This document shows, in pieces, positions 1 through 9,233 of a DNA stretch of 64,000 nucleotides. Source of the DNA: Bacteroidales bacterium (GTDB lineage Bacteria; Bacteroidota; Bacteroidia; Bacteroidales; UBA932); contig JAFSBV010000024.1 in assembly GCA_017437125.1 (NCBI GenBank), positions 96,263 to 160,262 on the forward strand, written 5' to 3'. Numbering within the stretch: the stretch's first letter is position 1; each line of letters starts with the position of its first letter. The position numbers were made by a program, and so were the translations under genes. The notes beneath the pieces are model-generated. The model was not told the origin of the DNA and made no database searches. It was given only the letters and a program-made list of their open reading frames with translations.

Positions 1-1643
1 CCACATATTTCAAGATAGACGGAAAGACCATTTCAGAAGTGGCTGCCATGGAGATAAGCCAGCTTCGTGACTGGCTGTATTCACTTGATGATGTGTTCGG
101 AAAAAGGGAATCCGTGATTGCCAGAGATATACTGAAGGAACTCAAGGACAGGGTTTCCTTCCTTCTTGATGTCGGTCTGGACTATCTTTCACTGGATCGT
201 GCGACTTCTTCGTTGTCCGGAGGTGAAAGCCAGAGAATAAGACTGGCGACCCAGATCGGATCAAAGCTGGTCAATGTCCTTTATATTCTTGACGAGCCGA
301 GCATCGGACTTCATCAGAGGGACAACAGGAAGCTTATCGCGTCTTTGAAGAAGCTTCGTGACGAGGGTAATTCCGTCATGGTCGTGGAGCATGATGCTGA
401 GACCATGATGGCGGCTGACTGGCTGGTCGATGTGGGCCCTGGAGCAGGTGATGAGGGGGGCAGGATATGCCTTTCGGCTCCTCTTGATGTCCTCATTCCA
501 CCTCATGCCATGCCGTCACCTCATGTCATGTCGGGCGAAGCCGGGATATCCCCGGAAAGGATGATCATCGGTCCATCAGTGACTCTGGATTATCTTCTTG
601 GAGAAAAGAAGATCGAGGTTCCTGCCCAGCGCAGGAGAGGTAACGGACTCGTTTTGGGGATCCGCGGTGCAAGAGGAAACAATCTCAAGAATGTGAACGT
701 GGATTTCCCTCTCGGTATGCTTATCGGAGTGGCAGGAGTGAGCGGCAGCGGAAAATCGTCCCTTGTGAATGAGACGCTGATGCCTGTTCTCAAGAACAGG
801 TTCTATAATGCCAAGATGCAGCCGCTTCCGTATGATGAGATAGTCGGTATCGGGAATATCGACAAGCTGATAGAGATAGACCAGAGCCCTATAGGACGTA
901 CGCCAAGGAGCAATCCTGCGACCTTTACCGGGGTCTTCAATGATATCAGGAATCTTTTCGAGGCGACACCGGATGCCAAGGTGAGAGGTTTCAAGGCCGG
1001 AAGATTCTCCTTCAATGTGGCTGGAGGACGATGTGAGGAATGCAAGGGAGCAGGAATCAAGGTCATCGAAATGAATTTCCTTCCTTCCGTCAATGTGGTC
1101 TGCAGCGAATGCCGTGGCCGCCGTTACAAGAATGATACGCTTGCAGTACGATACAAGGGAAAGAACATCAATGATGTGCTGGAGATGCCGATCAGCGAGG
1201 CTTATGAATTCTTCAGAAACATCCCTACGATCGCTCCTAAGCTGAAGGCCCTTGTCGATGTCGGCCTGGGATATGTCCAGCTCGGTCAGTCTGCCGTGAC
1301 TCTTTCAGGAGGAGAGAGCCAGAGAATGAAACTGGCCGCTGAACTTGCGAGAAAGGGCACGGGAAATACTCTTTACATACTTGACGAGCCGACGACTGGT
1401 CTTCATTTCGAAGATATCAAGGTGCTGATGGAAGTCCTGCAGCAGCTTGTGGATCAGGGAAATACGGTCATAGTGATCGAACATAACCTTGATGTGCTCA
1501 AGTCGGTTGACTATTTGTTCGATATGGGCCCTGAAGGCGGAAAGGCAGGCGGATATATTGTTGCCGAAGGTACTCCTGAGCAGCTCGCTTCCGATCCATC
1601 TTCTGTCACCGGCCCGTTCCTTGATGAAGTGCTGAATATATAG
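1..1643 (+). CDS. uvrA: Excinuclease ABC subunit A, C-terminal part (5' end outside window)
   Basis: This is the damage-recognition ATPase of nucleotide excision repair, acting in the cytoplasm with UvrB. The reading frame is open to the left edge, with the first whole codon at base 3, so about 547 C-terminal residues are present of the roughly 940 usual for the family. Visible in order are the first ABC signature (LSGGESQRIRL) with Walker B (ILDEPSIGLHQ), a linker, the second Walker A (GVSGSGKSS, near base 741), a zinc module with two CxxC pairs (CEEC and CSEC, bases 1030-1120), and a second signature and Walker B (ILDEPTTGLHF). The linker at bases 470-600 is rich in Pro, His and Met and contains near-repeated CCTCATG units. 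The stop overlaps a GTG of the next frame, but that gene more likely starts at the ATG 5 bases further on. Confidence 0.97.
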   Translation, partial: TYFKIDGKTISEVAAMEISQLRDWLYSLDDVFGKRESVIARDILKELKDRVSFLLDVGLDYLSLDRATSSLSGGESQRIRLATQIGSKLVNVLYILDEPSIGLHQRDNRKLIASLKKLRDEGNSVMVVEHDAETMMAADWLVDVGPGAGDEGGRICLSAPLDVLIPPHAMPSPHVMSGEAGISPERMIIGPSVTLDYLLGEKKIEVPAQRRRGNGLVLGIRGARGNNLKNVNVDFPLGMLIGVAGVSGSGKSSLVNETLMPVLKNRFYNAKMQPLPYDEIVGIGNIDKLIEIDQSPIGRTPRSNPATFTGVFNDIRNLFEATPDAKVRGFKAGRFSFNVAGGRCEECKGAGIKVIEMNFLPSVNVVCSECRGRRYKNDTLAVRYKGKNINDVLEMPISEAYEFFRNIPTIAPKLKALVDVGLGYVQLGQSAVTLSGGESQRMKLAAELARKGTGNTLYILDEPTTGLHFEDIKVLMEVLQQLVDQGNTVIVIEHNLDVLKSVDYLFDMGPEGGKAGGYIVAEGTPEQLASDPSSVTGPFLDEVLNI

Positions 1644-1648
1644 TGAAT

Positions 1649-3361
1649 ATGGAAGAAATAAGAATCTATTGCGAAAATACCGGAATGAATGAAAATGTGC
1701 GCATGGGCTCTACGTTGAAGGAGCTTTCAGAGCGCATATGCCCGTCTGTCGATGCGAAATGCGGCAGCGGAATGCCCGTACTTGCAGCATTGGTTGACAG
1801 AAAGCTTGTATCCCTCGATTACAAGGTCATAAATCCGCACAATGTCCTTTTCATCGGATATGATCATCCAGACGGGCGGCGTACATATATCCGTTCTCTG
1901 TGCTTTGTTCTGCAGAACGTGATAAGGGAGATGTTTCCCGACAAGGTGCTTGCTATAGATTATTCCCTTCCCAGCGGCCTGTATTGCGAGATCCGTGAGC
2001 TTGTCCCTTTGGAGGACGGCCGCCCGCGCGTGTATTTCGTGACGGATGCGGAGCTTGAGGCTGTCGAGGCCAGGATGCGTGAGATCGTTGCTGCCGACAT
2101 TCCTTTCACAAAGTCCATGAGGAGTCTGGAGGAATGTGAGGAACTCTTTTCCGCAAATCATCAGACCGAGAAGGTCAATCTTCTGAAGAGTCTCGGAAGA
2201 TATCATTACAATGTGTATTTCCTTGACGGACAGGCTGATACCTTCTATGGCCCTCTTGCATCCTCGACCGGATGTCTCAAGACCTTCGACATAATGGGAT
2301 TCAATGACGGATTCTGCCTCCAGTACCCGATGGACGGAGACCATGACAAGGTTCTCCCGATGAAGAGGCAGTCGAAGCTTGCAACGGCACTCAAGGAACA
2401 TTCTGACTGGTGTTCCATCATGGGAGTGCGTGCGGTCGGAACGCTGAACGACAAGGTCCGTTCCGGAGAGATCGTTGACCTGATCAATCTTTCCGAGGCC
2501 CTCCATGAAAGGAAATATGCAGATATAGCGGATCAGATATATGAGCGTCGTGGAAGTGTCAAGATAGTATTCATTGCCGGTCCGTCGAGCAGCGGAAAGA
2601 CTTCGACATCCAAGCGCCTGGCCCTTCAGTGCCGTATTCTCGGCCTGAATCCTAAGGTCATCGAGCTTGACAATTATTTCGTGGACAGGGAACAGACTCC
2701 GCGTGACGAGAACGGAGAATATGACTTCGAATGCCTCGGAGCCATGGATCTGAAACTGTTGGGACAGCAGCTGAACGACCTGCTTGCCGGAAAGGAAGTC
2801 GAGATCCCGAGGTTTGACTTCAAGGAAGGACGCAAGTTCTTTGAGGGGAACATGATGCAGCTTCATGAAAAGGATATCCTCATCATGGAGGGCATACACG
2901 CACTCAATCCGGCCATGATTCCGGATGTTGACGGTTCAAAGGTGTTCCGTGTATATGCTTCAGCCCTTACTTCCTTGTCGATCGATGAGAACAACAACAT
3001 CTCCACCTCCGACAACAGGATGCTTCGCAGAATGATACGTGACAACCGTACCCGTGGCATCAATCCGGAGAATACCATCACCATGTGGCAGAGTGTACGT
3101 AGAGGAGAAAACCGCAACATATTCCCGTTCCAGGAGAATGCTGATGCGGTCTTCAATTCTGCTCACATATTCGAGCTTCCGGTGCTGAAATATTATGCTG
3201 AACCGCTTCTTCGCCGTATCTCGCCGTCATCTCCGGCCTTTACGGAAGCTAAGAGGATGCTCAAGTTCCTGGACTATATAGTGGCCTTGACCCCTGCCGA
3301 AATCGCAGCCATCCCGCCAACGTCCATCCTGCGCGAATTCATTGACGGCCAGACTCTTTAG
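1649..3361 (+). CDS. TGS-domain nucleoside (uridine-type) kinase
   Basis: This 570-residue protein belongs to the phosphoribulokinase/uridine kinase group found fused to a ThrRS-like N-terminus. The first 60 or so residues look like a ubiquitin-fold TGS domain, and the middle resembles the second additional domain of threonyl-tRNA synthetase. A P-loop (GPSSSGKTS, about residues 309-317) opens the kinase domain, followed by the motif ELDNYFVDR and a Walker B-like LIMEGIHAL. Phosphorylation of a nucleoside is inferred from the family; the true substrate is not known to me. I chose the ATG at 1649 over an in-frame GTG at 1643 that overlaps the uvrA stop. The stop codon overlaps by 4 bases the stop of the convergent MBL gene, so no terminator fits between them. 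Confidence 0.85.
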   Translation: MEEIRIYCENTGMNENVRMGSTLKELSERICPSVDAKCGSGMPVLAALVDRKLVSLDYKVINPHNVLFIGYDHPDGRRTYIRSLCFVLQNVIREMFPDKVLAIDYSLPSGLYCEIRELVPLEDGRPRVYFVTDAELEAVEARMREIVAADIPFTKSMRSLEECEELFSANHQTEKVNLLKSLGRYHYNVYFLDGQADTFYGPLASSTGCLKTFDIMGFNDGFCLQYPMDGDHDKVLPMKRQSKLATALKEHSDWCSIMGVRAVGTLNDKVRSGEIVDLINLSEALHERKYADIADQIYERRGSVKIVFIAGPSSSGKTSTSKRLALQCRILGLNPKVIELDNYFVDREQTPRDENGEYDFECLGAMDLKLLGQQLNDLLAGKEVEIPRFDFKEGRKFFEGNMMQLHEKDILIMEGIHALNPAMIPDVDGSKVFRVYASALTSLSIDENNNISTSDNRMLRRMIRDNRTRGINPENTITMWQSVRRGENRNIFPFQENADAVFNSAHIFELPVLKYYAEPLLRRISPSSPAFTEAKRMLKFLDYIVALTPAEIAAIPPTSILREFIDGQTL

Positions 3362-4053
3362 TCGTTGTAGGGTTCGTTGAATGGAAGAAGGAACGGATTG
3401 GTCATGCCTTCTTTCGCTATGTCCGAGCATGGACCGTGTCCTGGGATCACAGTGACATCTCCGTCGAGAGTGACGATCTTTTCAAGAATGCTTTTCATTA
3501 TCATGTCATAGTCACCTCCCGGGTGGTCTGTGCGGCCGATTGCGCCCGCAAAAAGGGTGTCACCGCTGAAAAGGACTTTCTCAGAGCGTTCATAATAGCA
3601 TACACCTCCGACGGTATGGCCCGGGGTGTCGATCACTTCGAAACGGAGTCCTCCGACCTCCACGACCGGTGACGAACCTTCAGGAACATTTCCCTCGGCA
3701 TCTGCTTCCTGTACGTTTACAGTCTCGAATGCTTCAGGCATCGGTGCACCGAAGTATCTGCAGAAATACTCATTGCTTTCGAGGGTGAACCTGTCGGCAG
3801 GATGCATGAATACAGGGATTCCTCCATAAAGGGCCGAGAGCTTTGCCACGCCGAGGATATGGTCGAAGTGTCCATGAGTCAGCATTATGCAGACTGGCTT
3901 CAGACCATGCTTCGTTACGAGTCCGGTGATCTGTGCCAGTTCTGATCCGGAAGAGCATCCCGGATCGACGAATGCGCATGAAAGACTGTCGTCCCAAACC
4001 ACGCTGCAGCGTGTCTGGAAGCTGTTGAAGGTAAATTGTTCTATGTGTATCAT
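3358..4053 (-). CDS. MBL-fold metallohydrolase (glyoxalase II-like)
   Basis: This 231-residue cytoplasmic metallo-beta-lactamase-fold enzyme carries the metal-binding motif THGHFDH near residue 60, then DTPGHTVGG, a GDTLF motif and a final PGHGP, which together supply the ligands for a two-metal site. Families with this length and motif order include hydroxyacylglutathione hydrolases and related thioester hydrolases. The exact substrate cannot be read from sequence. The gene is convergent with the kinase, their stops overlapping by 4 bases. On its upstream side a TAAATTTG box (4083-4076 on the minus strand) could be the -7 element of its promoter, although no good -33 element is seen. Confidence 0.8.
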   Translation of the reverse strand: MIHIEQFTFNSFQTRCSVVWDDSLSCAFVDPGCSSGSELAQITGLVTKHGLKPVCIMLTHGHFDHILGVAKLSALYGGIPVFMHPADRFTLESNEYFCRYFGAPMPEAFETVNVQEADAEGNVPEGSSPVVEVGGLRFEVIDTPGHTVGGVCYYERSEKVLFSGDTLFAGAIGRTDHPGGDYDMIMKSILEKIVTLDGDVTVIPGHGPCSDIAKEGMTNPFLLPFNEPYND

Positions 4054-4075
4054 TGAAAAAATCCTTTAAAACACA

Positions 4076-4104
4076 CAAATTTACATTAAAATTTAGTATG
4101 TTTG
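4076..4104. promoter_or_regulatory. Possible divergent -7 boxes for the MBL and dNK genes
   Basis: A minus-strand TAAATTTG (4083-4076) and a plus-strand TATGTTTG (4097-4104) both match the Bacteroidota -7 consensus TAnnTTTG and point outward to the two divergent genes. Neither has a clear TTTG 19-21 bases upstream, so these are weak calls. Confidence 0.4.
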
Positions 4105-4195
4105 CTAATTATTAGGGTAGAAACTGCTTTGGCTGGTCAAAAAATCAGATCAAAACGGTTTCTGAAATCATGTACGGATAATAAACAATAACGAT

Positions 4196-4816
4196 ATGCA
4201 TATAGCGATTGCAGGTAATATAGGCAGCGGAAAGACGACTCTCACGAAGATGCTTGCCGCTCATTATGGATGGACTCCGAAATTCGAGTCAGTGGACTAT
4301 AATCCATATCTTGCAGATTTTTACGATGATATGGAAAGATGGTCGTTCAATCTTCAGGTTTACTTCCTGAACAAGAGGTTCAAGGATGTCGTTGACATCT
4401 CAAAGGAGGATAACGTTATAATCCAGGACCGTACCATCTATGAGGATGCACGCATCTTTGCTCCGAATCTGCATGGCATGGGACTGATGAGCACAAGGGA
4501 TTTCGAGAATTATTCGGATCTCTTCGATCTTATGATGTCACTTGTCAATCCGCCTGATCTTCTCATTTATCTCCGTAGCTCGATCCCGAATCTCATCGGC
4601 CAGATACAGAAGCGTGGACGTGAGTATGAGAAGAGCATCCGAATCGACTATATAACAGGTCTGAACGAGCGCTATGAGAACTGGATCAAGGATTACAAGC
4701 ACAATCTGCTCATCCTTGATGTTGACAGAATCAAGTTCGAAAACCGCCCTGAGGATTTCCAGGAGGTCATCGACAAGATCGATGCGGAGCTTTTCGGACT
4801 CTTTCCAAACGAGTAA
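4196..4816 (+). CDS. Deoxynucleoside kinase
   Basis: This 206-residue cytoplasmic enzyme should phosphorylate a deoxynucleoside for dNTP salvage. It has the P-loop GNIGSGKTT at residues 7-15, the dNK-family signature QDRTIYEDA (with the DR of the DRS-like motif), and the lid-type arginines in QKRGREYE. Length matches the bacterial dGK/dAK type. The substrate base is not determinable by eye. It is followed after 22 bases by the acyl-CoA synthetase gene on the same strand, so the two may share a transcript. Confidence 0.9.
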   Translation: MHIAIAGNIGSGKTTLTKMLAAHYGWTPKFESVDYNPYLADFYDDMERWSFNLQVYFLNKRFKDVVDISKEDNVIIQDRTIYEDARIFAPNLHGMGLMSTRDFENYSDLFDLMMSLVNPPDLLIYLRSSIPNLIGQIQKRGREYEKSIRIDYITGLNERYENWIKDYKHNLLILDVDRIKFENRPEDFQEVIDKIDAELFGLFPNE

Positions 4817-4838
4817 ATACTAATCTAAACTAATTGTT

Positions 4839-6749
4839 ATGGCAGAAAGATTAACCATCATCGACTTTGTCGAGAAGTATGTTGCCAAGTTTTCGAAGAA
4901 TCCTTTCATCTGGGAAAAGAATCTCGATACAAATACTTGGGAACCAACTACTTATGAAGAGACGTTGCTAAAGGCTAAGCGCATTGCTGCCGGTCTCATG
5001 GCCCTGGGAGTACAGAAGGGCGAAAAGGTATCGTACCTCAGTGAAGGACGTGACATGTGGATCATCGGAGAGCTCGGTGTTCTCTATGCCGGTGCGGTCA
5101 ATGTCCCTCTTTCAATCAAGCTTGGAGAGACAAATGACCTTGTGTTCCGTGTGAAGCATTCGGATTCGAAGTATATCATCACTTCAAAGTTCCAGCTTGC
5201 AAAGATCAGGGCGGTTCTCCCTGAATGCCCTATGGTGGAGAAGGTGATCATCTTCGACGAGGTCGCTGACAAGAGGGAGAATGAAATATATATCGACGAG
5301 ATCATAGCGATGGGTGATGAATTCCTTGCGAAGAACGAGGACCTTTTCATCCAGAGATATAAGTCTATCGAGCCGGATGATTATGCGAACATCAGCTATA
5401 CGTCAGGCACAACTGCTGATCCTAAGGGTATCCTCCTTACTCACAGAAACTATACTGCAAACGTCGAGCAGGCTCATTCCGTTATCGGAGTCGGACCGGA
5501 AGACAGGATGCTGATCATCCTTCCTCTCGACCATTGCTTCGCTCATGTGGCAGGTTTCTACACCATGATGTCGTATGGTGCGTCCCTCGGTATGGTTCCT
5601 TCAGGCAAGTCCGGAAAAGAGGCTCTCCGCAACATTTCTCCAAGTATCCAGGAACTCAAGCCAAGCGTGATGCTTTCTGTTCCTACACTTGCAAAGAGCT
5701 TCAAGAAGAATATCGAGACAACTATTGCAAAGAAAGGCCCGACTATCGAGAAGCTTTATAATTTCGCACTCAGGAACGCCATCGCATACAACAAGGAGGG
5801 ATATAACAAGGGAACAGAGTTCGTGGATATCTTCCGCAAGCCTCTCATGCTTCTCTTCGACAAGCTCATCTTCAAGGCCGTTCGTCAGGGACTCGGCGGA
5901 AACATGAAGTTCTTCGTGGGCGGTGGTGCACTTCTCGATATCGATCTCCAGAGATATTACTATGCTATCGGAATCCCTATGTATCAGGGATATGGTCTTT
6001 CTGAGGCTACTCCTATCATTTCTGCAAACTCGCCTGCAAGACATATATTCGGATCGTCAGGAAAGGTGGTTTCTCCTATGGAGATCAAGATTCTCGATGC
6101 TGACGGCGTAGAACAGCCATATGGCTCGAAGGGTGAGATATGCATCAAGGGTGAGAACGTGATGGCAGGTTATTGGAAGAATCCTAAATCAACAGCCGAC
6201 ACCATCGTTGACGGCTGGCTCCATACAGGTGATATGGGCTATATGCGTGATGCTGAGATGCTTTACGTCGTAGGACGCTTCAAGTCTCTCCTTATCGCAG
6301 CTGACGGTGAGAAATATTCACCAGAGGGAATAGAGGAGAATCTCGTTGAGAATTCGAAATATATCGACGGAGCCCTCCTTCATAACAGCCAGGATCCTTA
6401 TACCATCGCTCTCGTGACTCCTAACAAGGAGGCCTTGAAGGCATATGCCAAGGAACTTGGTCTCGATCCGGAGACAAGGGAGGCTAAGGAGAAGATGCTC
6501 GAGAAGCTTCAGGATGAAGTCAACATGTACCGCAAGGGCGGCAGACTTTATGGCGAATTCCCTGAAAGATGGCTTCCTGCAGCAGTCTGCGTGCTTCCTG
6601 AGCCTTGGACAGAGCAGAATCACTTCCTCAACAGCTCTATGAAGGTCGTTCGCGGAAGGGTAGAGGAGGCTTACAAGGCGCATATGGAATATGCCTATAC
6701 TCCTGAAGGAAAGAATATCATCAATGATATGAACCTTGCTTCACTATAA
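4839..6749 (+). CDS. Long-chain fatty acid-CoA ligase (AMP-binding)
   Basis: This 636-residue protein belongs to the ANL adenylating superfamily. The phosphate-binding motif SYTSGTTADPKG lies near residues 187-198. The A5-like motif YQGYGLSEATP and the A7 motif GWLHTGDMG follow, and a C-terminal hinge region with VVGRFKSLL is present. It should activate fatty acids to acyl-CoA through an acyl-adenylate. The ADP-forming route can be excluded by family. Length and motif form resemble the FadD15-type ligases common in Bacteroidota. A GC-rich hairpin follows the stop by 7 bases. Confidence 0.92.
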   Translation: MAERLTIIDFVEKYVAKFSKNPFIWEKNLDTNTWEPTTYEETLLKAKRIAAGLMALGVQKGEKVSYLSEGRDMWIIGELGVLYAGAVNVPLSIKLGETNDLVFRVKHSDSKYIITSKFQLAKIRAVLPECPMVEKVIIFDEVADKRENEIYIDEIIAMGDEFLAKNEDLFIQRYKSIEPDDYANISYTSGTTADPKGILLTHRNYTANVEQAHSVIGVGPEDRMLIILPLDHCFAHVAGFYTMMSYGASLGMVPSGKSGKEALRNISPSIQELKPSVMLSVPTLAKSFKKNIETTIAKKGPTIEKLYNFALRNAIAYNKEGYNKGTEFVDIFRKPLMLLFDKLIFKAVRQGLGGNMKFFVGGGALLDIDLQRYYYAIGIPMYQGYGLSEATPIISANSPARHIFGSSGKVVSPMEIKILDADGVEQPYGSKGEICIKGENVMAGYWKNPKSTADTIVDGWLHTGDMGYMRDAEMLYVVGRFKSLLIAADGEKYSPEGIEENLVENSKYIDGALLHNSQDPYTIALVTPNKEALKAYAKELGLDPETREAKEKMLEKLQDEVNMYRKGGRLYGEFPERWLPAAVCVLPEPWTEQNHFLNSSMKVVRGRVEEAYKAHMEYAYTPEGKNIINDMNLASL

Positions 6750-6756
6750 ACTGGTG

Positions 6757-6785
6757 CTCCCCGGCGGAAAGCCGGGGAGTTTCAT
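6757..6785 (+). terminator. Intrinsic terminator after the acyl-CoA ligase
   Basis: A perfect 9-bp stem, CTCCCCGGC (6757-6765) with GCCGGGGAG (6771-6779), closes a GGAAA loop and is followed by a short T-rich tail. It lies between the ligase stop and the next start at 6800, so the downstream gene may be reached only by readthrough. Confidence 0.7.
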
Positions 6786-6799
6786 TATATCCATGACTT

Positions 6800-7660
6800 A
6801 TGAAACGTTTCGCATTTATCATTCTTGTGTCACTTCTGTCTTTGAACTGTGCCGGTGCGCAGGAATCTGAAGAACGGGATGAAGATATTGTCCGTATTGC
6901 CACCTATAATGTGGGGATATTTGACAAATACCGTGAGTCTGGCTACAGGATGACAGCCCGGATGATGAGAGAACTGAATCCTGATGTGCTGGTACTCAAT
7001 GAATTGGATAGCTGTACCTTCCGTACGGGAAAGGCTTTTCAGATGAGGAGGTTTCTAAGACGTATGGGGTCGCGATGGGATGGTCTTTTTGCACCCGCAT
7101 TGAAGCCTTTTCAGACTGGAGCATATGGAATCGCAGAAGTGTGGAACGGGAGAAAGAGGTCGGTTGAGGATAGTTTCACCCTTGTCCTTCCGAAAGGGGA
7201 AGGAGCGGAACCGCGTGCCCTGGTTGTCGTGGAATATGAAGATATGGTTGTCGCAGGAACCCATCTGGAACATACGAAAGAGTCTGCACGCATCGCACAG
7301 ATAGAAGTCATCACGTCTGTGCTCAAGGACAGATATGGAAGGTCTGGAAAGCCTGTCTTTCTGTGCGGAGACATGAATGCCGGTCCTGAAAGCGGCACTC
7401 TGAAGCTTCTGAAGGAAGACTGGACCGTGCTTACTCCGGCTAAGACCACATTCCCGGACAAAGCGGAGATCTCAGGTATGACTGAGTATCCTGATTCAGC
7501 TGAAGATGTTCCAGGGAGCTGTATCGATTACATTCTGCAGTTGAATAACGGGGTGGAATGCGAAGTGGTCGCGACAGATGTCTGCGTCCGTTTCGAATCA
7601 GGTTCCGCATTCACTGCAAGCGACCACTTTCCCGTCTTTGTCGATCTGCGTCTGCCGTAG
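6800..7660 (+). CDS. Secreted endonuclease/exonuclease/phosphatase-family hydrolase
   Basis: This 286-residue protein has an N-terminal signal peptide (hydrophobic stretch ending near CAGAQE). The EEP-fold motifs are present in order: TYNVG, the acidic NELDS, GTHLEH, GDMNA, and the final SDHFPV with the catalytic Asp-His pair. The family contains DNases, phosphodiesterases and sphingomyelinases; an exported metal-dependent phosphohydrolase is as far as the sequence allows. The cysteine at CAGAQ could suggest a lipobox (SLNC) instead of signal peptidase I cleavage. Its stop lies 4 bases from the stop of the convergent rubredoxin gene. Confidence 0.82.
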   Translation: MKRFAFIILVSLLSLNCAGAQESEERDEDIVRIATYNVGIFDKYRESGYRMTARMMRELNPDVLVLNELDSCTFRTGKAFQMRRFLRRMGSRWDGLFAPALKPFQTGAYGIAEVWNGRKRSVEDSFTLVLPKGEGAEPRALVVVEYEDMVVAGTHLEHTKESARIAQIEVITSVLKDRYGRSGKPVFLCGDMNAGPESGTLKLLKEDWTVLTPAKTTFPDKAEISGMTEYPDSAEDVPGSCIDYILQLNNGVECEVVATDVCVRFESGSAFTASDHFPVFVDLRLP

Positions 7661-7664
7661 GGAT

Positions 7665-7826
7665 CTATCTTTCCTTCTCAAACATCTCCTTGCCTACGCC
7701 GCAGGCCGGGCATGTCCATTCTTCCGGAATTTCTTCGAACGGTGTTCCCGGGGCGATGCCGCCTTCCGGATCTCCTTCTGCGGGGTCATATACCCATCCG
7801 CAGGTAATGCATACGTATCTGTCCAT
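7665..7826 (-). CDS. Rubredoxin
   Basis: This 53-residue protein is a complete rubredoxin read on the minus strand. It starts [15 protein letters not shown] and contains the second pair CPACGV near the C-terminus, so the four iron-binding cysteines are all present with family spacing. Rubredoxins are cytoplasmic one-electron carriers, in anaerobes often serving oxygen or peroxide reductases. No reductase or rubrerythrin lies nearby. The gene is convergent with the EEP hydrolase with only 4 bases between stops and no hairpin between. Confidence 0.95.
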   Translation of the reverse strand: MDRYVCITCGWVYDPAEGDPEGGIAPGTPFEEIPEEWTCPACGVGKEMFEKER

Positions 7827-7976
7827 GTCTCTGATATGTTAAGTCGTTTCTGTTGGTAAGACAAGTATCATGCCGCTTTCTTAAGTAGGAATAGTTGTTC
7901 AAAAGGTCGTAATTTATTCCAATAATATATATAAGGACTGATTTTTGTATATCATTTTGTCGAAAAATATATACGA

Positions 7977-8891
7977 ATGGAAAAACCTCAGACTTATAAT
8001 CTTAATGTTTCTAAACTTCAGGAAGTCTTTCCTGATAACCAATGGGTGGGAATCGGAAAGGAGTTCTGCATGTTGAATGTGACATATGACGAAAAGATTC
8101 ATGCCTTGGAACACCCATGCCGTTTTGACGGTCTTCTCATGCTGTACTGCATCAGAGGAAGTGTCAGGATATCCGTAAATCTAAATGAATACGACATCAG
8201 TGACAATCACCTGATAATAACGACTCCCGGAAAGATTCTGAAAGTTACCGATGTTCCGGAACAGGATACTTCGAATCTGAGATATCTGCTGATCGCCATG
8301 TCTTCCGACTTTGCTTCAGGATTGAGGATGGATATGAAATCTCTGCTCAATGACGGGGTGGCTCTGATGGAGACGCCTGTGTTGAGGCTTGAAGAGGATA
8401 AGATAAAGCTCATGAGCCAGTATCTTTCCCTTATGGCTGAGGTGATCAGAATGGAAGGGGAATATCAGGAGGATGCCCTGCGTTCGCTGGTGGCCTCGAT
8501 GCTTTGCGTGGTGGCCGGAGTCTGGAGCGAAAGGCTTGAGGAAGTGAGGAATACCACATCACAGACTACAAGCAGGAGCCGTATGATATTCGATCAGTTC
8601 ATAAAGCTGGTTTCGGAGTATCATACGAAGTACCGTAATGTGGGATTCTATGCCGACAAGCTGTGCCTTACTCCGAAATATCTCTCCAAGCTGATCAAGA
8701 CGGCTTCCGGCAGGTCAGCTCCGGAATGGATAGATGCATACGTCATCCTTGAGGCGAAGAATCTCCTGAAGTATTCCGATATAACCATAAAGGAAATCGT
8801 ATATCGTCTGAACTTTCCCAATCAGTCGGTGTTCTACAAGTTCTTCAAGGCCCGCACAGGCATGACACCGAGCGATTACCGCAGCTCATGA
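7977..8891 (+). CDS. AraC-family transcriptional regulator
   Basis: This 304-residue protein has a cupin-like sensing N-terminus and a C-terminal double helix-turn-helix of about 100 residues. The first helix-turn-helix includes YADKLCLTPKYLSKL and the second includes IVYRLNFPNQSVFYKFFK, ending GMTPSDYR, which is the typical AraC signature. It is on the same strand as the following sugar transporter and kinase pair, 343 bases upstream, and so is the nearest candidate regulator for them. The ligand is unknown. Its own upstream gap of about 150 bases is AT-rich with no clear promoter match. Confidence 0.93.
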   Translation: MEKPQTYNLNVSKLQEVFPDNQWVGIGKEFCMLNVTYDEKIHALEHPCRFDGLLMLYCIRGSVRISVNLNEYDISDNHLIITTPGKILKVTDVPEQDTSNLRYLLIAMSSDFASGLRMDMKSLLNDGVALMETPVLRLEEDKIKLMSQYLSLMAEVIRMEGEYQEDALRSLVASMLCVVAGVWSERLEEVRNTTSQTTSRSRMIFDQFIKLVSEYHTKYRNVGFYADKLCLTPKYLSKLIKTASGRSAPEWIDAYVILEAKNLLKYSDITIKEIVYRLNFPNQSVFYKFFKARTGMTPSDYRSS

Positions 8892-8987
8892 TGTCATTCT
8901 GCAGTTTCTTTTTTGTAGTATCTTCTTGCCGTTTGGTGTTCAAATCAAATTGTCTGACAGATTTTTTGTTTTAATATTTATCAATGA

Positions 8988-9018
8988 TTTGGATTTTTAT
9001 TTAAAATCATTAACTTTG
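8988..9018 (+). promoter_or_regulatory. Promoter for the transporter/ROK kinase operon
   Basis: TTTG at 8988-8991, a 19-base spacer and TAACTTTG at 9011-9018 match the Bacteroidota primary-sigma consensus TTTG-N19-21-TAnnTTTG. Transcription would begin near 9025, leaving a leader of about 210 bases before the transporter ATG at 9234. Confidence 0.75.
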
Positions 9019-9233
9019 CAACAGACATCAGAAAATTATTTTTCGTGTCTATTTGTTAAGTTCGTTTTATATACGGCAGGGTTCCTTGGGGAGGGGACCC
9101 TGCTAATTTTATATATACTGATGCCGTTTTGTATGAAAAATGATTCTTTTGGGCTACTGTTTTGTTTTTTTTAGTAACTTAGGCCCTGTTTTGACCGGAA
9201 TTGTATAATAATTAACATTAAAACATAATACAA
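9019..9233 (+). other. Long structured 5' leader of the transporter gene
   Basis: The 343-base gap between the AraC gene and the transporter holds no credible gene. Its transcribed part contains a hairpin at 9076-9103 (10-bp stem including one G-T pair, 8-base loop) and a weaker second stem pairing GGGC at 9151-9154 with GCCC at 9183-9186, with an inner TACT/AGTA pairing and a T-rich loop. The first hairpin could be a terminator, with only a weak T tail, or part of a leader regulatory element. Confidence 0.45.

Noticed and set aside
1727-2899. 390-codon open frame on the minus strand over the nucleoside kinase
   Set aside because: It is antisense to a gene with clear domain motifs, has no motif of its own and follows from codon bias.
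8926-9174. 82-codon plus-strand frame in the leader before the sugar transporter
   Set aside because: It uses a non-ATG start, crosses the predicted promoter and hairpin, and has the composition of AT-rich noncoding DNA.
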